Source of the DNA: Candidatus Gastranaerophilus phascolarcticola
Lineage (GTDB): Bacteria; Cyanobacteriota; Vampirovibrionia; Gastranaerophilales; Gastranaerophilaceae
Assembly (NCBI GenBank): GCA_001899335.1
Contig: MOYE01000003.1
Span: forward strand, 195,214-259,213
DNA length: 64,000 bases
Direction of reading: 5' to 3'
A model generated the notes under the pieces. The model saw only the letters and a list, made by a program, of their open reading frames with translations, was not told where the DNA came from and did no database searches. This document shows, piece after piece, positions 9,811-17,829 of this stretch (the first letter of the stretch is position 1; the number at the start of each line of letters is the position of its first letter). A program made the position numbers and the translations under genes.

Positions 9811-9833
9811 AAAAGACCTGAAAGTCAGGTCTT
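9804..9833 (-). terminator. Terminator of tRNA-Gln (minus strand)
   Basis: Hairpin of 9 bp (AAGACCTGA/TCAGGTCTT, loop AAG). On the minus strand it is followed by TTTTTTATTT, which fits termination of the tRNA transcript. It begins right after the LysR stop at 9810, so it may weakly serve that gene too. Confidence 0.7.
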
Positions 9834-9838
9834 AAATT

Positions 9839-9911
9839 CTGGGGCGGAAGGATTCGAACCTCCGAGATGGCTGGACCAAAACCAGCTGCCTTACCACTTG
9901 GCGACGCCCCA
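9839..9911 (-). tRNA. tRNA-Gln (anticodon TTG)
   Basis: Complete cloverleaf on the minus strand, 73 nt. The acceptor stem is TGGGGCG/CGCCCCA with an unusual-looking but glutamine-typical U1-A72 pair. The D arm is GCCAAGTGGTAAGGC, the anticodon stem GCTGG/CCAGC with loop TTTTGGT, and the T arm contains GGTTCGAATCC. The discriminator is G. The 3' CCA is not encoded and would be added by a nucleotidyltransferase. Confidence 0.96.
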
Positions 9912-9969
9912 TTATTTATTGCGCTTCGCTAGTGTTTACTCCTTTATTCTACTCGCTCAATTTCTATTG

Positions 9970-10668
9970 TCAAGAATTTGTTTGTATAATCGGACTACTT
10001 TCTTTTGCTTGCAAAATTTCAATTTTATTCGCTAAAAGCCTTGCCAATTCATTAATAACAAGGATTTCGCTCTCAAAATGCCCGATGTCAATTATTGAAA
10101 TTTTACTGTCTAAGGCGGTATGGAATTTTAAATCTCCACTCACCAGCACATCTGCACCAAATTCCATTGCGTCATGCCAGAAATCTGCCCCGCTTCCGCC
10201 GCAAAAAGCTATGCGTTTTATGGCTTTTAAGCCTTTCGGATTAGTATATCGGATATTTTTCGAAATTCTTTTTAAATGTTCAAACAGATCCTCAAAGATT
10301 ATTTCACAGTCGCAAAAACGCAAAAAATCATGTCCGTACGATTGAACATTCCCAAAGCCTAAAACGTTTATAAGTGTTTCTGTTGTTCCGCATTCTGCTT
10401 TATCAAGGTTTGTGTGCGCGCAATAAATATCAATTCCGCGGTTAAAGTCAAGCGGCACAACAAATAACGGGTGATGTGAAATTATCATATCACAGCCGCT
10501 TTTTTGCGCCTGATTTAAAACATCCTCAGTTACTGTCAGGCAAAGCATGACTTTTTCAATGTTTGTGCGCCCGGTCTCGACAACCCAACCGCTCAAATCC
10601 CACGGCTCAGCAGTTTCCGGCGGCGCGACCTGCTCAATAATTTTAGTTATTTCGTGTTTGTTAACCAT
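9970..10668 (-). CDS. Nif3-like dinuclear metal centre protein
   Basis: Member of the Nif3/YbgI/YqfO family, widespread dimetal proteins annotated as 'GTP cyclohydrolase 1 type 2' whose cellular role is uncertain. Metal-binding motifs are visible: ISHHPL (near 64), AHTNLD (near 85) and, at the C-terminal end, IDIGHFESE. The GGSG turn (AFCGGSG) and SGDLKFH segment are family signatures. The length of 232 aa matches the short form without the PII-like insert. It is the last gene of the gmk-coaBC-nif3 operon. Its start lies inside coaBC (22-nt overlap) with only a weak ribosome binding site, so translational coupling is likely. Confidence 0.9.
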   Translation of the reverse strand: MVNKHEITKIIEQVAPPETAEPWDLSGWVVETGRTNIEKVMLCLTVTEDVLNQAQKSGCDMIISHHPLFVVPLDFNRGIDIYCAHTNLDKAECGTTETLINVLGFGNVQSYGHDFLRFCDCEIIFEDLFEHLKRISKNIRYTNPKGLKAIKRIAFCGGSGADFWHDAMEFGADVLVSGDLKFHTALDSKISIIDIGHFESEILVINELARLLANKIEILQAKESSPIIQTNS

Positions 10669-11819
10669 ATCTTTTTTAAAATTTCTTTTGCGATATTTTC
10701 TTTTGAAGTTTTCTCAATTTTTTCGATTCCGCCGTCGGAGCTCAAAATATGGACTTCATTTTCGTCGCTGCCAAATCCGATATCTTTACGTGAAATATCG
10801 TTTGCTATTAAGTAGTCGCAGCCTTTTTTTGTAATTTTTTCTTTGGCATTAGCGAGAAGATTTTCGCTTTCTGCACAAAAACCAACGATTATTGCGGAAT
10901 GCTCTGTTTCGCAGATTGATTTTAAAATGTCGGGATTTTTAACGAGTGTTAGCGTTATTTCATCAGTTCCGTCAACTTTTTTGAGCTTTTGCCGTGCAAT
11001 ATCTTTTACTCTGTAATCAGCTACTGCAGCAGCCATAAAAACGGCGTCTTGTGCGGGAAGATTTTTGAGAACAACATTTTGCATTTCTTCTGCGGATTTA
11101 ACCATAATAGCGTTTTCATGTGCCACTGTTGAGACAAGTGTGACGTCAGCGCCAAGGTCATGTGCAGCTTTGGCAAGCGCAAAACCCATTTTACCTGAGG
11201 AGTAGTTGGAAATATATCTTACAGGGTCGATTTCTTCAATTGTTCCGCCTGCTGTTATAAGAATTTTTTTGCCCTTAAGCGGCAAGTCAACTGTCGCGTT
11301 AAAAATCGTTTCTAAGTCACTCAAGCGTCCTTTGCCTTCATAACCGCAAGCAAGGAAACCGCTTTCAGGTTCAATTATTTTATAATTAAGTCCTGAAAGT
11401 TTTTTTAAGTTTTCCTGAATAATTTTGTTTTCCCACATATTGCAGTTCATTGCAGGGGCAAGATAGATTGTTTTTGTGTAAGCACAGGCAACAGAGGTCA
11501 AAAGATTATCACAAATTCCGTTTGCCAGTTTTGAAATCGTGTTAGCCGTTGCGGGCGCAATTACAAAAATATCAGCCTCATCAGCAAGCGAAATGTGTTC
11601 CGGTTTGTAATCTTCAACATCAAATTCGTCTACCGCAACATTGTTTTGAGAAAGGTTTTGCAGCGTTAGTTTAGTGACAAAGTTTAGGGCGTTGGGTGTA
11701 GCTATAACCTTAACGTTAGCACCTGCGCGTTTGTACATACGTATAAGCTCACAAACTTTATACGCTGCAATGCCGCCGGTTATGCCGACAAGAATAGTTT
11801 TTCCATTCAAATTATACAT
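10647..11819 (-). CDS. coaBC: Phosphopantothenoylcysteine decarboxylase/synthase (Dfp)
   Basis: Bifunctional coenzyme A enzyme. The C-terminal CoaB half joins cysteine to 4'-phosphopantothenate; the N-terminal flavoprotein CoaC half decarboxylates the product. CoaC is residues 1-180: GITGGIAAYK, the active-site region around APAMNCNMW, and a conserved Cys in the GFLACGYEGKGRL flap. CoaB begins near 185: ITAGGTIEEIDPVRYISN and SSGKMG are its signatures, and NDIS is a conserved late segment. The 390 aa are full length. The gene overlaps gmk by 8 nt and nif3 by 22 nt. Many genomes have rpoZ between gmk and coaBC; here there is no room for it. Confidence 0.96.
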   Translation of the reverse strand: MYNLNGKTILVGITGGIAAYKVCELIRMYKRAGANVKVIATPNALNFVTKLTLQNLSQNNVAVDEFDVEDYKPEHISLADEADIFVIAPATANTISKLANGICDNLLTSVACAYTKTIYLAPAMNCNMWENKIIQENLKKLSGLNYKIIEPESGFLACGYEGKGRLSDLETIFNATVDLPLKGKKILITAGGTIEEIDPVRYISNYSSGKMGFALAKAAHDLGADVTLVSTVAHENAIMVKSAEEMQNVVLKNLPAQDAVFMAAAVADYRVKDIARQKLKKVDGTDEITLTLVKNPDILKSICETEHSAIIVGFCAESENLLANAKEKITKKGCDYLIANDISRKDIGFGSDENEVHILSSDGGIEKIEKTSKENIAKEILKKIWLTNTK

Positions 11820-12375
11820 TTGACGCCTCGTCTTTTATAATTTTTTCAAGTTCGGCGATAGCCCTGTCAACCTCATCGTTAACAATTACATAATCATATT
11901 TTTTTGAACGCTCAATTTCTGCGCGTACTTCGCTAAGACGTTTTTGAATGGTTTCTTCGTCCTCTGTATGGCGGTTTCTAAGACGGTGCTCGAGCTCTTC
12001 AAAACTTGGCGGAGCTATAAAAATCAAAACCGCGTCTGGCATTTGGTCTTTAACTTTTAATGCACCAATTGTCTCAAGCTCTAGAATCAAGTCTTTGCCG
12101 TTATTCAGACATTTTTCAACAAAAGCGCGTTTTGTGCCGTAAAGGTTTTGTGCAAATTCTGCCCATTCTAAAAATTCGTCATTTTGAACGCTTTTTTCAA
12201 ATTCTTCACGAGTAAGATAAAAATAATTTACACCTTCGGTTTCATCGGGGCGCATTTTGCGTGTCGTACACGAAATCGAAAGGCTATAAGAGGGATTTCG
12301 TTTCAGAAACCCGCTGATAACAGTGCCTTTACCTACACCTGACGAACCGGATAATACAAATAATTTTTTCTTCAT
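11812..12375 (-). CDS. gmk: Guanylate kinase
   Basis: Phosphorylates GMP/dGMP to GDP/dGDP with ATP. P-loop GSSGVGKGT is at residues 9-17. The GMP-binding domain contains SCTTRKMRPDETEGVNYFYL, and the lid region contains RLRNRHTEDEETIQKRL. The length of 187 aa is normal. The track begins at 12393 (MYNEYTM), but the ATG at 12375 (MKKKLFVLSG) fits family N termini. It also lies 9 nt after a TATAAT on the minus strand, so the transcript is probably leaderless or nearly so. It is the first gene of the gmk-coaBC-nif3 operon, divergent from the histidine kinase only 17 nt away. Confidence 0.95.
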   Translation of the reverse strand: MKKKLFVLSGSSGVGKGTVISGFLKRNPSYSLSISCTTRKMRPDETEGVNYFYLTREEFEKSVQNDEFLEWAEFAQNLYGTKRAFVEKCLNNGKDLILELETIGALKVKDQMPDAVLIFIAPPSFEELEHRLRNRHTEDEETIQKRLSEVRAEIERSKKYDYVIVNDEVDRAIAELEKIIKDEASNV

Positions 12376-12392
12376 AGTATACTCATTATACA
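12376..12392. promoter_or_regulatory. 17-bp divergent promoter between gmk and histidine kinase
   Basis: This 17-base spacer carries TATACT on the plus strand (12378-12383) and TATAAT on the minus strand (12390-12385). Each -10 hexamer is exactly 9 nt from its own start codon. Both transcripts would begin within 0-3 nt of their ATG, and the two RNA polymerase sites overlap and should exclude each other. The -35 boxes would lie inside the opposite coding sequences and look weak. Confidence 0.6.
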
Positions 12393-13499
12393 ATGAATAT
12401 TTTAAAAGAAAAAGATTTATATAATTTTTTGAGAAATCTTAATATGAAGACGGGGTTAAAAGAGACTTTGACCTATATGACGGATTTTTTGCGAATCGGA
12501 GCGGACGCAGCATGGGTGTTGCTGCTCAATCCTAAAACAAATAAGCCGCTTATAAGAGTAGGTTCCAAAAATCATGCCCGGGCTGCTCAAATAAATAAAC
12601 TTGTAATTGATTACTTTGCCAATGGTTTTGAACAGGATGATATTTTGGAATTTATTAGTTCTATTTCTGATAAAGATCTTGTTATTGAACCGGTTATTTT
12701 TGCGGGAAATCTTCAAGGAATTTTGGGCGTTATCGGGCAGGATAAGGATTTTGTACAACTTGTTTTGGAGTGTGCGTGTCAAAAACTTGAAAACTTTTCG
12801 CTTAAAGAAGAGAATGAACGTACTTTTAAAGAAAGAATGGAGTTTTTGGCAAGTATTTCCCATGAGTTCAAAACCCCGCTCAATTCAATTATCGGGTTTT
12901 CAGACATTATGCAGGCAAAAAATAGAAATCCTGATTTAGAAAAATATATCAAAAATATTTCTAATTCTTCCAAATTTCTACTCGGTCTGATTTTGGATGT
13001 ACTGGACTTATCGCGTTCGCAAAGCCGGCAAATGGAGCTGCAATACGAAACTTTCTCGCCTAAACGGGTAATCCTTGAAACTCTTGATTCTTTGGAAAAT
13101 CAGCTGCGTGAGAAAAATATTGAAGTTCGATATACGCTTATGGAAATGCAAATTTCTGCGGATTTAAGGCGTTTTAGGCAGCTGGTGTTAAATCTTATTA
13201 GTAATGCGATAAAATTTAATAAACTCAACGGGAAAATCACTATAGTTTCTTATCAGAATGAGAAAGGTGAATTTGTCTTTGAGATTAAAGATTCAGGTGA
13301 TGGAATAAGCAAAAAGGATTACGCAAAGATTTTTAAGTTCTTCTCGCAGGTAAATCAGGACCAGCTTAAACGCCAGCAGGGTTCAGGCGTAGGGTTATTT
13401 TTGTGCAAAACAATTGTTGATGCACACAAAGGACATATTGATTTCAAATCCCGTCTGCATTATGGAAGTACGTTTTGGTTTAGGCTTCCTGCACATTGA
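12393..13499 (+). CDS. Orphan sensor histidine kinase
   Basis: Soluble two-component sensor kinase of 368 aa. Residues 1-140 are an N-terminal sensor region that reads like a small GAF-type fold. The dimerisation/phosphoacceptor domain has the H-box FLASISHEFKTPLNSIIGF (near 150). The ATPase domain has the N-box LISNAIKFN, the G1 box IKDSGDGI, an F-box FKFFSQ and the G2 box GSGVGLFLC. There is no transmembrane segment, so it senses a cytoplasmic signal. No response regulator lies nearby. The gene is divergent from gmk across 17 nt, and its last 40 nt overlap the convergent LysR gene 2. Confidence 0.92.
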   Translation: MNILKEKDLYNFLRNLNMKTGLKETLTYMTDFLRIGADAAWVLLLNPKTNKPLIRVGSKNHARAAQINKLVIDYFANGFEQDDILEFISSISDKDLVIEPVIFAGNLQGILGVIGQDKDFVQLVLECACQKLENFSLKEENERTFKERMEFLASISHEFKTPLNSIIGFSDIMQAKNRNPDLEKYIKNISNSSKFLLGLILDVLDLSRSQSRQMELQYETFSPKRVILETLDSLENQLREKNIEVRYTLMEMQISADLRRFRQLVLNLISNAIKFNKLNGKITIVSYQNEKGEFVFEIKDSGDGISKKDYAKIFKFFSQVNQDQLKRQQGSGVGLFLCKTIVDAHKGHIDFKSRLHYGSTFWFRLPAH

Positions 13500-14371
13500 A
13501 GCCTTTCCAAAAAGAGTTTTGCTGCAGGTGAGAATACTTGATTCTTTTTCCACACTATATCTAAACCAGAGTCTAACCTAGGGCTTAGGGGGCGGAAACA
13601 AATTTTACTGTTTTGGGAAGTATTGGCAAGTTTATCAAGTGTTACCGCACATCCTACACCGGTTTCGACCATTATTGCGGCGTTGTATATCAAATTATAT
13701 GTCGCAGTGATGTTTAATTGGTCAAACTTATCGCCAAACCAGTCCAAAAAACCGCTATCCTTGGAATATTTTGGTGACATTTGACGCGAGGCAAGAAGCG
13801 GCACACCCATTAAATCCTCAAGTTTTATTTCACTTTTTTCTGCAAGAGGATTGTCTTTGCGCATGAGTAGTCCCCAAATGTCTTTCTCTGGCATTGGAAT
13901 ATAATCATATTTTGACAGGTCAATTGGCTGTATTAATACACCAAAATCTAAAAGTCCTCTGTCAAGTTTCTCTGTTACATCCTCTGCATTGCCGCTATAA
14001 ATATGAAATTTTATCTTTGGATACTCCGCTTGTAGCTCTTTTATAACTTTTGCAATATATTTAAAAGCATCGCTTTCCCCGCCGCCAATATAAATATCTC
14101 CGCTGACTGTTTCGCTTATTGATTGAAATTCTGCCTCGGTTTTCTCAACCATTTCAATAATTTCTTCAGCCCTCTTTCTTAGGATTAAACCCTCTGGCGT
14201 AAGTGAAATTTTGTATTTACCGCGAATTAAAAGTTTTTGCCCGAGTTCTTTCTCAAGTTCCTGTAGCTGACGCGTAAGCGTAGGCTGTGTTAAATGAAGA
14301 GAATTAGCCGCACCTGTTATGCTTCCTTCTCTTGCTACAGCTAAAAAATATTTCAAAACTCTTATTTCCAT
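13460..14371 (-). CDS. LysR-family transcriptional regulator 2
   Basis: 303-aa LysR regulator, paralog of the one at 8920-9810. The N-terminal helix-turn-helix (GSITGAANSLHLTQPTLTRQ) differs at only a few positions, so both may read similar operators. The effector domain is more diverged. Its C terminus runs past the FSPAAKLFLE end shared with the paralog, into the opposite strand of the histidine kinase gene, adding a short tail (AGSLNQNVLP); the overlap is 40 nt tail to tail. It is divergent from the hydrolase pair at 14471-16347, its likely target. The start codon sits at the predicted transcription start. Confidence 0.92.
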   Translation of the reverse strand: MEIRVLKYFLAVAREGSITGAANSLHLTQPTLTRQLQELEKELGQKLLIRGKYKISLTPEGLILRKRAEEIIEMVEKTEAEFQSISETVSGDIYIGGGESDAFKYIAKVIKELQAEYPKIKFHIYSGNAEDVTEKLDRGLLDFGVLIQPIDLSKYDYIPMPEKDIWGLLMRKDNPLAEKSEIKLEDLMGVPLLASRQMSPKYSKDSGFLDWFGDKFDQLNITATYNLIYNAAIMVETGVGCAVTLDKLANTSQNSKICFRPLSPRLDSGLDIVWKKNQVFSPAAKLFLERLQCAGSLNQNVLP

Positions 14372-14377
14372 ATTACA

Positions 14378-14406
14378 ATAATAATTATTTTAATTATGCC
14401 TGTCAA
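14378..14406 (-). promoter_or_regulatory. Promoter of LysR gene 2, +1 at the start codon
   Basis: On the minus strand: TTGACA (14406-14401), a 17-nt spacer, TATTAT (14383-14378), then 6 nt (TGTAAT) to the ATG at 14371. The geometry is identical to LysR gene 1. No Shine-Dalgarno site is present. Confidence 0.75.
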
Positions 14407-14422
14407 GCATTTTTAGTTATTT

Positions 14423-14460
14423 AATATAAGTATTTGCTATTTTTTAAAAATCGTAAATAA
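14423..14460. promoter_or_regulatory. Putative LysR operator, module 2
   Basis: Inverted copy of the block at 8830-8868. The 22-base segment is at 14423-14444 and ATCGTAAATAA is at 14450-14460. It stands 16 nt from the TTGACA of its lysR promoter, the same distance as in module 1, and ends 10 nt before the hydrolase start. A -10 box for the hydrolase gene could not be settled. Confidence 0.65.
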
Positions 14461-14470
14461 TAAATATATT

Positions 14471-15331
14471 ATGGAAATAATTAGAGTAATTACAAATAGA
14501 GGTTTAGAACTTAAAGGCGCAATGTGGGGCGATGCGTCAATGGAAGCCGTTGTCATTATGATGAGCGGAATTTGTTCAAATGTTTTTCAGAATGACTTGC
14601 TGCCGGCAACCGCTGAACTTTTGAGCAAAAATAATATTGCTTTTATTGCAGGACACGCAATGGATGCGTTTTCTTGTATTGCATATTCGGATTTTTCTAC
14701 CGGCAAACAGAAAAATACAGGTGTTGTTTTTGATGACTTCAGTGTTGTTTACGAAGATGTCGAAAGTTACGTAAAATATGCGCGTGAACTTGGGTTTAAA
14801 AAGATAATTCTTGCCGGTCATTCACTTGGTTCAAATAAAATTATTAATTATTTGGGTAATACGTCCGATGATTATGTGGACTACTTTATTGTCAGCGCGC
14901 CCGTTGATTTGGTTCATTGGTTTGACGTTATGCCAAATGTAAAAGAATGCCTTAATCTTGCGCAAAAATTTGTAGATGAGGGCAGGGGAAAGGATATTTT
15001 GCCGTTTATGTTTGGCGGATTCTCACCGATGTGTGCAGAAACAGCTTTGAATTTTTACAATGCTTATAATCTTAAAAACTGTCCTGTTATATCAGGAGAT
15101 GGCGAAACCGTTTCTCTCGGAGCAATTAAACCAAAGGGTTCATTTGTTATCGGCAGCAAAGACAGTCTAACAAACGGTGATGCTAAAGGGTTTATGGAAA
15201 AAATTAACTCTTACTGTAAGCGTCCTGAAGAAAACAAGATAATAGTTGTACCTGATGCGTCGCATATCTTCTATGGGAAACATGCTGAATACGCGAAAGT
15301 TATACTTGAAGTAGTGAAAGGAGTTTTATGA
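14471..15331 (+). CDS. Alpha/beta-hydrolase (serine type)
   Basis: Probable cytoplasmic esterase or peptidase-like hydrolase of 286 aa. The nucleophile elbow is GHSLGS (near 120). A C-terminal DASHIFYGKH supplies the likely catalytic His, and an acid residue lies in the VIGSKDSL region before it. The N-terminal strand pair and MMSGICSN (probable oxyanion region) are typical. No signal peptide is present. It is translated together with the next hydrolase, since its TGA overlaps the next ATG in ATGA. It sits divergent from LysR 2 and behind the shared operator. The substrate is unknown. Confidence 0.8.
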   Translation: MEIIRVITNRGLELKGAMWGDASMEAVVIMMSGICSNVFQNDLLPATAELLSKNNIAFIAGHAMDAFSCIAYSDFSTGKQKNTGVVFDDFSVVYEDVESYVKYARELGFKKIILAGHSLGSNKIINYLGNTSDDYVDYFIVSAPVDLVHWFDVMPNVKECLNLAQKFVDEGRGKDILPFMFGGFSPMCAETALNFYNAYNLKNCPVISGDGETVSLGAIKPKGSFVIGSKDSLTNGDAKGFMEKINSYCKRPEENKIIVVPDASHIFYGKHAEYAKVILEVVKGVL

Positions 15332-16347
15332 GACTGATATTCAAATGTCTGATATTATTTTTAGTTTTAGTTACAGGAGGTTGTCTTATGAGTGAAGCCA
15401 AAAATTGGGATAAAGTTTTTCCTAAAAGTGAAAATGTAAATATCGAAAAAGTTACTTTCAAAAATCGTTACGGTATTACTTTGACAGGTGATTTATATAT
15501 TCCCAAAAGTACCGTTGGGAAACTTCCGGCAATAGCGGTTTCAGGACCATTCGGAGCAGTCAAAGAGCAAGCCTCCGGACTCTATGCGCAAACTATGGCA
15601 GAAAAAGGTTATATTACATTGGCGTTTGACCCGTCTTATACCGGAGAAAGCAAAGGTGAACCAAGACATGTCGCAAGCCCTGATATAAACACGGAGGACT
15701 TTTCAGCGGCAGTTGACTATTTAAGTACCAGAGAAGATGTTGACTCTGATAAAATTGGTATTATAGGCATTTGCGGGTTTGGGGGTTTCGCGCTTAACGC
15801 TGCGGCTATGGATACAAGAGTGAAAGCAACAGTAACTTCTACAATGTACGATATGTCACGCGTAAATGCTAACGGATATTTTGATTCAATGGATGAAAAA
15901 GCACGTTATGAACAAAGAGTGGTTTTAAATAAACAAAGAACTGATGACTTTAGAAACGGCACTTATGCACCGGCTCCAGGGCTTCCTGATAAGTTGACCG
16001 GTGACGAGCCTCAATTTGTAAAAGATTACTATGATTATTACAAAACAGAAAAAGGTTTCCACGCCCGTTCGATTAATTCCAATGGTCATTGGAACATGAC
16101 TTCGGCATTGTCATTTCTGAATATGCCAATCCTAGCATATTCGAGCGAAATCCAAAGTGCTGTATTGATTGTTCATGGTGAAAATGCGCACAGCAGATAT
16201 TTCTCCGAAGATGCATTCAAAAAATTAAAAGGAGAGAATAAAGAGTTATTAATTGTTGATGGCGCGAACCATACGGACTTATATTACAATTTGGATAAAA
16301 TACCGTTTGATAAAATTGGCAAATTTTTTGATAAATATTTGAAATAA
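15328..16347 (+). CDS. Lipoprotein alpha/beta-hydrolase with Cys nucleophile
   Basis: 339-aa exported hydrolase resembling the YcjY/dienelactone-hydrolase branch. The N terminus is a lipoprotein signal: basic start, hydrophobic core and lipobox VTGGC near residue 19. The fold shows a GPFGAVKEQ oxyanion region, FDPSYTGESKGEPR, the elbow GICGFGG with Cys in place of Ser, and a late NHTDLYY carrying the catalytic His. The ATG overlaps the upstream hydrolase stop by 4 nt and follows GGAG, so the two are coupled. An exported enzyme and a cytoplasmic enzyme under one LysR suggest uptake and processing of an ester-like substrate; that is inference. Confidence 0.8.
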   Translation: MRLIFKCLILFLVLVTGGCLMSEAKNWDKVFPKSENVNIEKVTFKNRYGITLTGDLYIPKSTVGKLPAIAVSGPFGAVKEQASGLYAQTMAEKGYITLAFDPSYTGESKGEPRHVASPDINTEDFSAAVDYLSTREDVDSDKIGIIGICGFGGFALNAAAMDTRVKATVTSTMYDMSRVNANGYFDSMDEKARYEQRVVLNKQRTDDFRNGTYAPAPGLPDKLTGDEPQFVKDYYDYYKTEKGFHARSINSNGHWNMTSALSFLNMPILAYSSEIQSAVLIVHGENAHSRYFSEDAFKKLKGENKELLIVDGANHTDLYYNLDKIPFDKIGKFFDKYLK

Positions 16348-16372
16348 AAAACGGGGCGTTTGCCCCGTTTTT
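16347..16372. terminator. Bidirectional terminator between hydrolase and glgA
   Basis: Stem AAAAACGGGGC/GCCCCGTTTTT with loop GTTT, symmetrical on both strands, so it can stop both convergent transcripts. It overlaps the last base of the hydrolase stop codon and the first bases of the glgA stop codon. Confidence 0.92.
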
Positions 16373-17810
16373 ATAATAAAGATTTATATAAATTTAAGTA
16401 TTCAGCGGCGCTTTTCTTCCACGAGAAATCTGCTTCCATTGCTGATTTACGCATTGCGTTGAATACGTATTTATCTTGATATACCCACATCGCAGTTTTA
16501 ATAGCATTCAGCATATCCCAACCATTATAACCCCAGAATTTGAAACCTGTTGAATTATCAAGCGGATATCCCACAACTGTGTCTTCCAAGCCTCCGGTTG
16601 CTCTTACAACCGGCAATGAACCGTATCGCATAGCGATTAACTGGCTCAATCCGCAAGGTTCAAATTTTGACGGCATTAAGAAGAAGTCACTTCCGGCGTA
16701 AATCAGGTTCGCAAGTTTTGCATCATAACCTACATAACATCTGATGTTTGCACTGTTGTTTGAAAGCCAAATAAATAAGTTTTCATACGCGCTGTCACCG
16801 CTTCCGAGGAATACAAAATCCGCGTCAAGGTTTTTAAGCTCGTTTTCCATATCACGGATTAAGTCAATACCTTTTTGGTCAACAAGTCTTGAAACAAACC
16901 CGAAAAGCGGACGGTCAGGGTTATATTGAAGCCCGAAGTATTCGCACAGAGCTTTTTTATTCTCTTCTTTTTTATCCAGAGATTTAACATCGTAATTTTT
17001 AGCGATACATTTATCTTTTTTCGGGTTAAATACATCGTAGTCGATACCGTTTAGGATGCCCGCTATTTTATGTGTGCAGCCCCTTAGCGTGTAATCCATT
17101 CCCTCTCCGTATTCGGAGGTAAGAATTTCACGTGCATAGTTTGGCGAAACTACAAGGATTTTATCGGAGTAGTTAATTGCACCTTTCATCCAGTTAACGC
17201 GTTCATAGTGCTCGCAGCCCCATTCATTATAAACGATGTCTTTGCGCATATTCGCAAAATCAATGATATCGTCAAGCCAAATTCCCTGATATGCAAGGTT
17301 ATGTATTTCAAAAACGCATTTTGTGTTTGACCAAAATTCATCAAATTTATAGTTACTGTGCAGGTATAGTGGCAGCATCGCAGTATGCCAATCATTTGTG
17401 TGAATAATATCTGCGCGGAAGTTTAATTGTTTTGCGTATTCCATAACAGCAAGCGAAAACGCAACGTATCTTTCGTGTTCGTAGCGTGTGTCAAGCCATT
17501 TTGGATAAACTTCGTGAAAACAAGAGAAATACCAATCGTTTTTGACAAAAAATACATTGATATCGGTTCCTGGTAGTTTACCCATAAAAAGGTTGAACTT
17601 TTGCGGCTGCCAGCCGAAGGTTATCCAAAGGTCTGAATTAGGAAGTTCTTTGATATCGTATTTTTCTTTATCAATAAACCCGTGAAGAGGAGTAAACATA
17701 GCGATTTCTGCGTCTTTTTCAAGATATTTGGGCAAACTTCCCATAACGTCAGCTAATCCGCCGGCTTTTGAAAACGGCGCAATTTCGTTAGATGCAAATA
17801 ATATTTTCAT
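16371..17810 (-). CDS. glgA: Glycogen synthase (GT5)
   Basis: ADP-glucose-type starch/glycogen synthase, extending alpha-1,4-glucan chains. The 479 aa match the family. The N-terminal donor-loop motif is FSKAGGLADV (KTGGL in many homologs), followed by HTNDWHTAMLP. The C-terminal half has GFVSRLVDQKG and the catalytic/donor motif PSKFEPCGLSQL, then ATGGLEDTV. The track starts at 17867, but MKILFASNEIAPF at 17810 is the family start and is preceded by AGGAGAGGG. It follows the zinc-ribbon cyclase-like gene by 19 nt in the same direction, so the two are probably one operon. No other glg gene is in the window. Confidence 0.95.
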   Translation of the reverse strand: MKILFASNEIAPFSKAGGLADVMGSLPKYLEKDAEIAMFTPLHGFIDKEKYDIKELPNSDLWITFGWQPQKFNLFMGKLPGTDINVFFVKNDWYFSCFHEVYPKWLDTRYEHERYVAFSLAVMEYAKQLNFRADIIHTNDWHTAMLPLYLHSNYKFDEFWSNTKCVFEIHNLAYQGIWLDDIIDFANMRKDIVYNEWGCEHYERVNWMKGAINYSDKILVVSPNYAREILTSEYGEGMDYTLRGCTHKIAGILNGIDYDVFNPKKDKCIAKNYDVKSLDKKEENKKALCEYFGLQYNPDRPLFGFVSRLVDQKGIDLIRDMENELKNLDADFVFLGSGDSAYENLFIWLSNNSANIRCYVGYDAKLANLIYAGSDFFLMPSKFEPCGLSQLIAMRYGSLPVVRATGGLEDTVVGYPLDNSTGFKFWGYNGWDMLNAIKTAMWVYQDKYVFNAMRKSAMEADFSWKKSAAEYLNLYKSLL

Positions 17811-17829
17811 TTCCCTCTCCTTTCGAGCT

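Noticed and set aside
9932-10345. Plus-strand 137-aa ORF opposite nif3
   Set aside because: Lies wholly opposite the conserved nif3 gene, with no ribosome binding site and no recognisable motifs.
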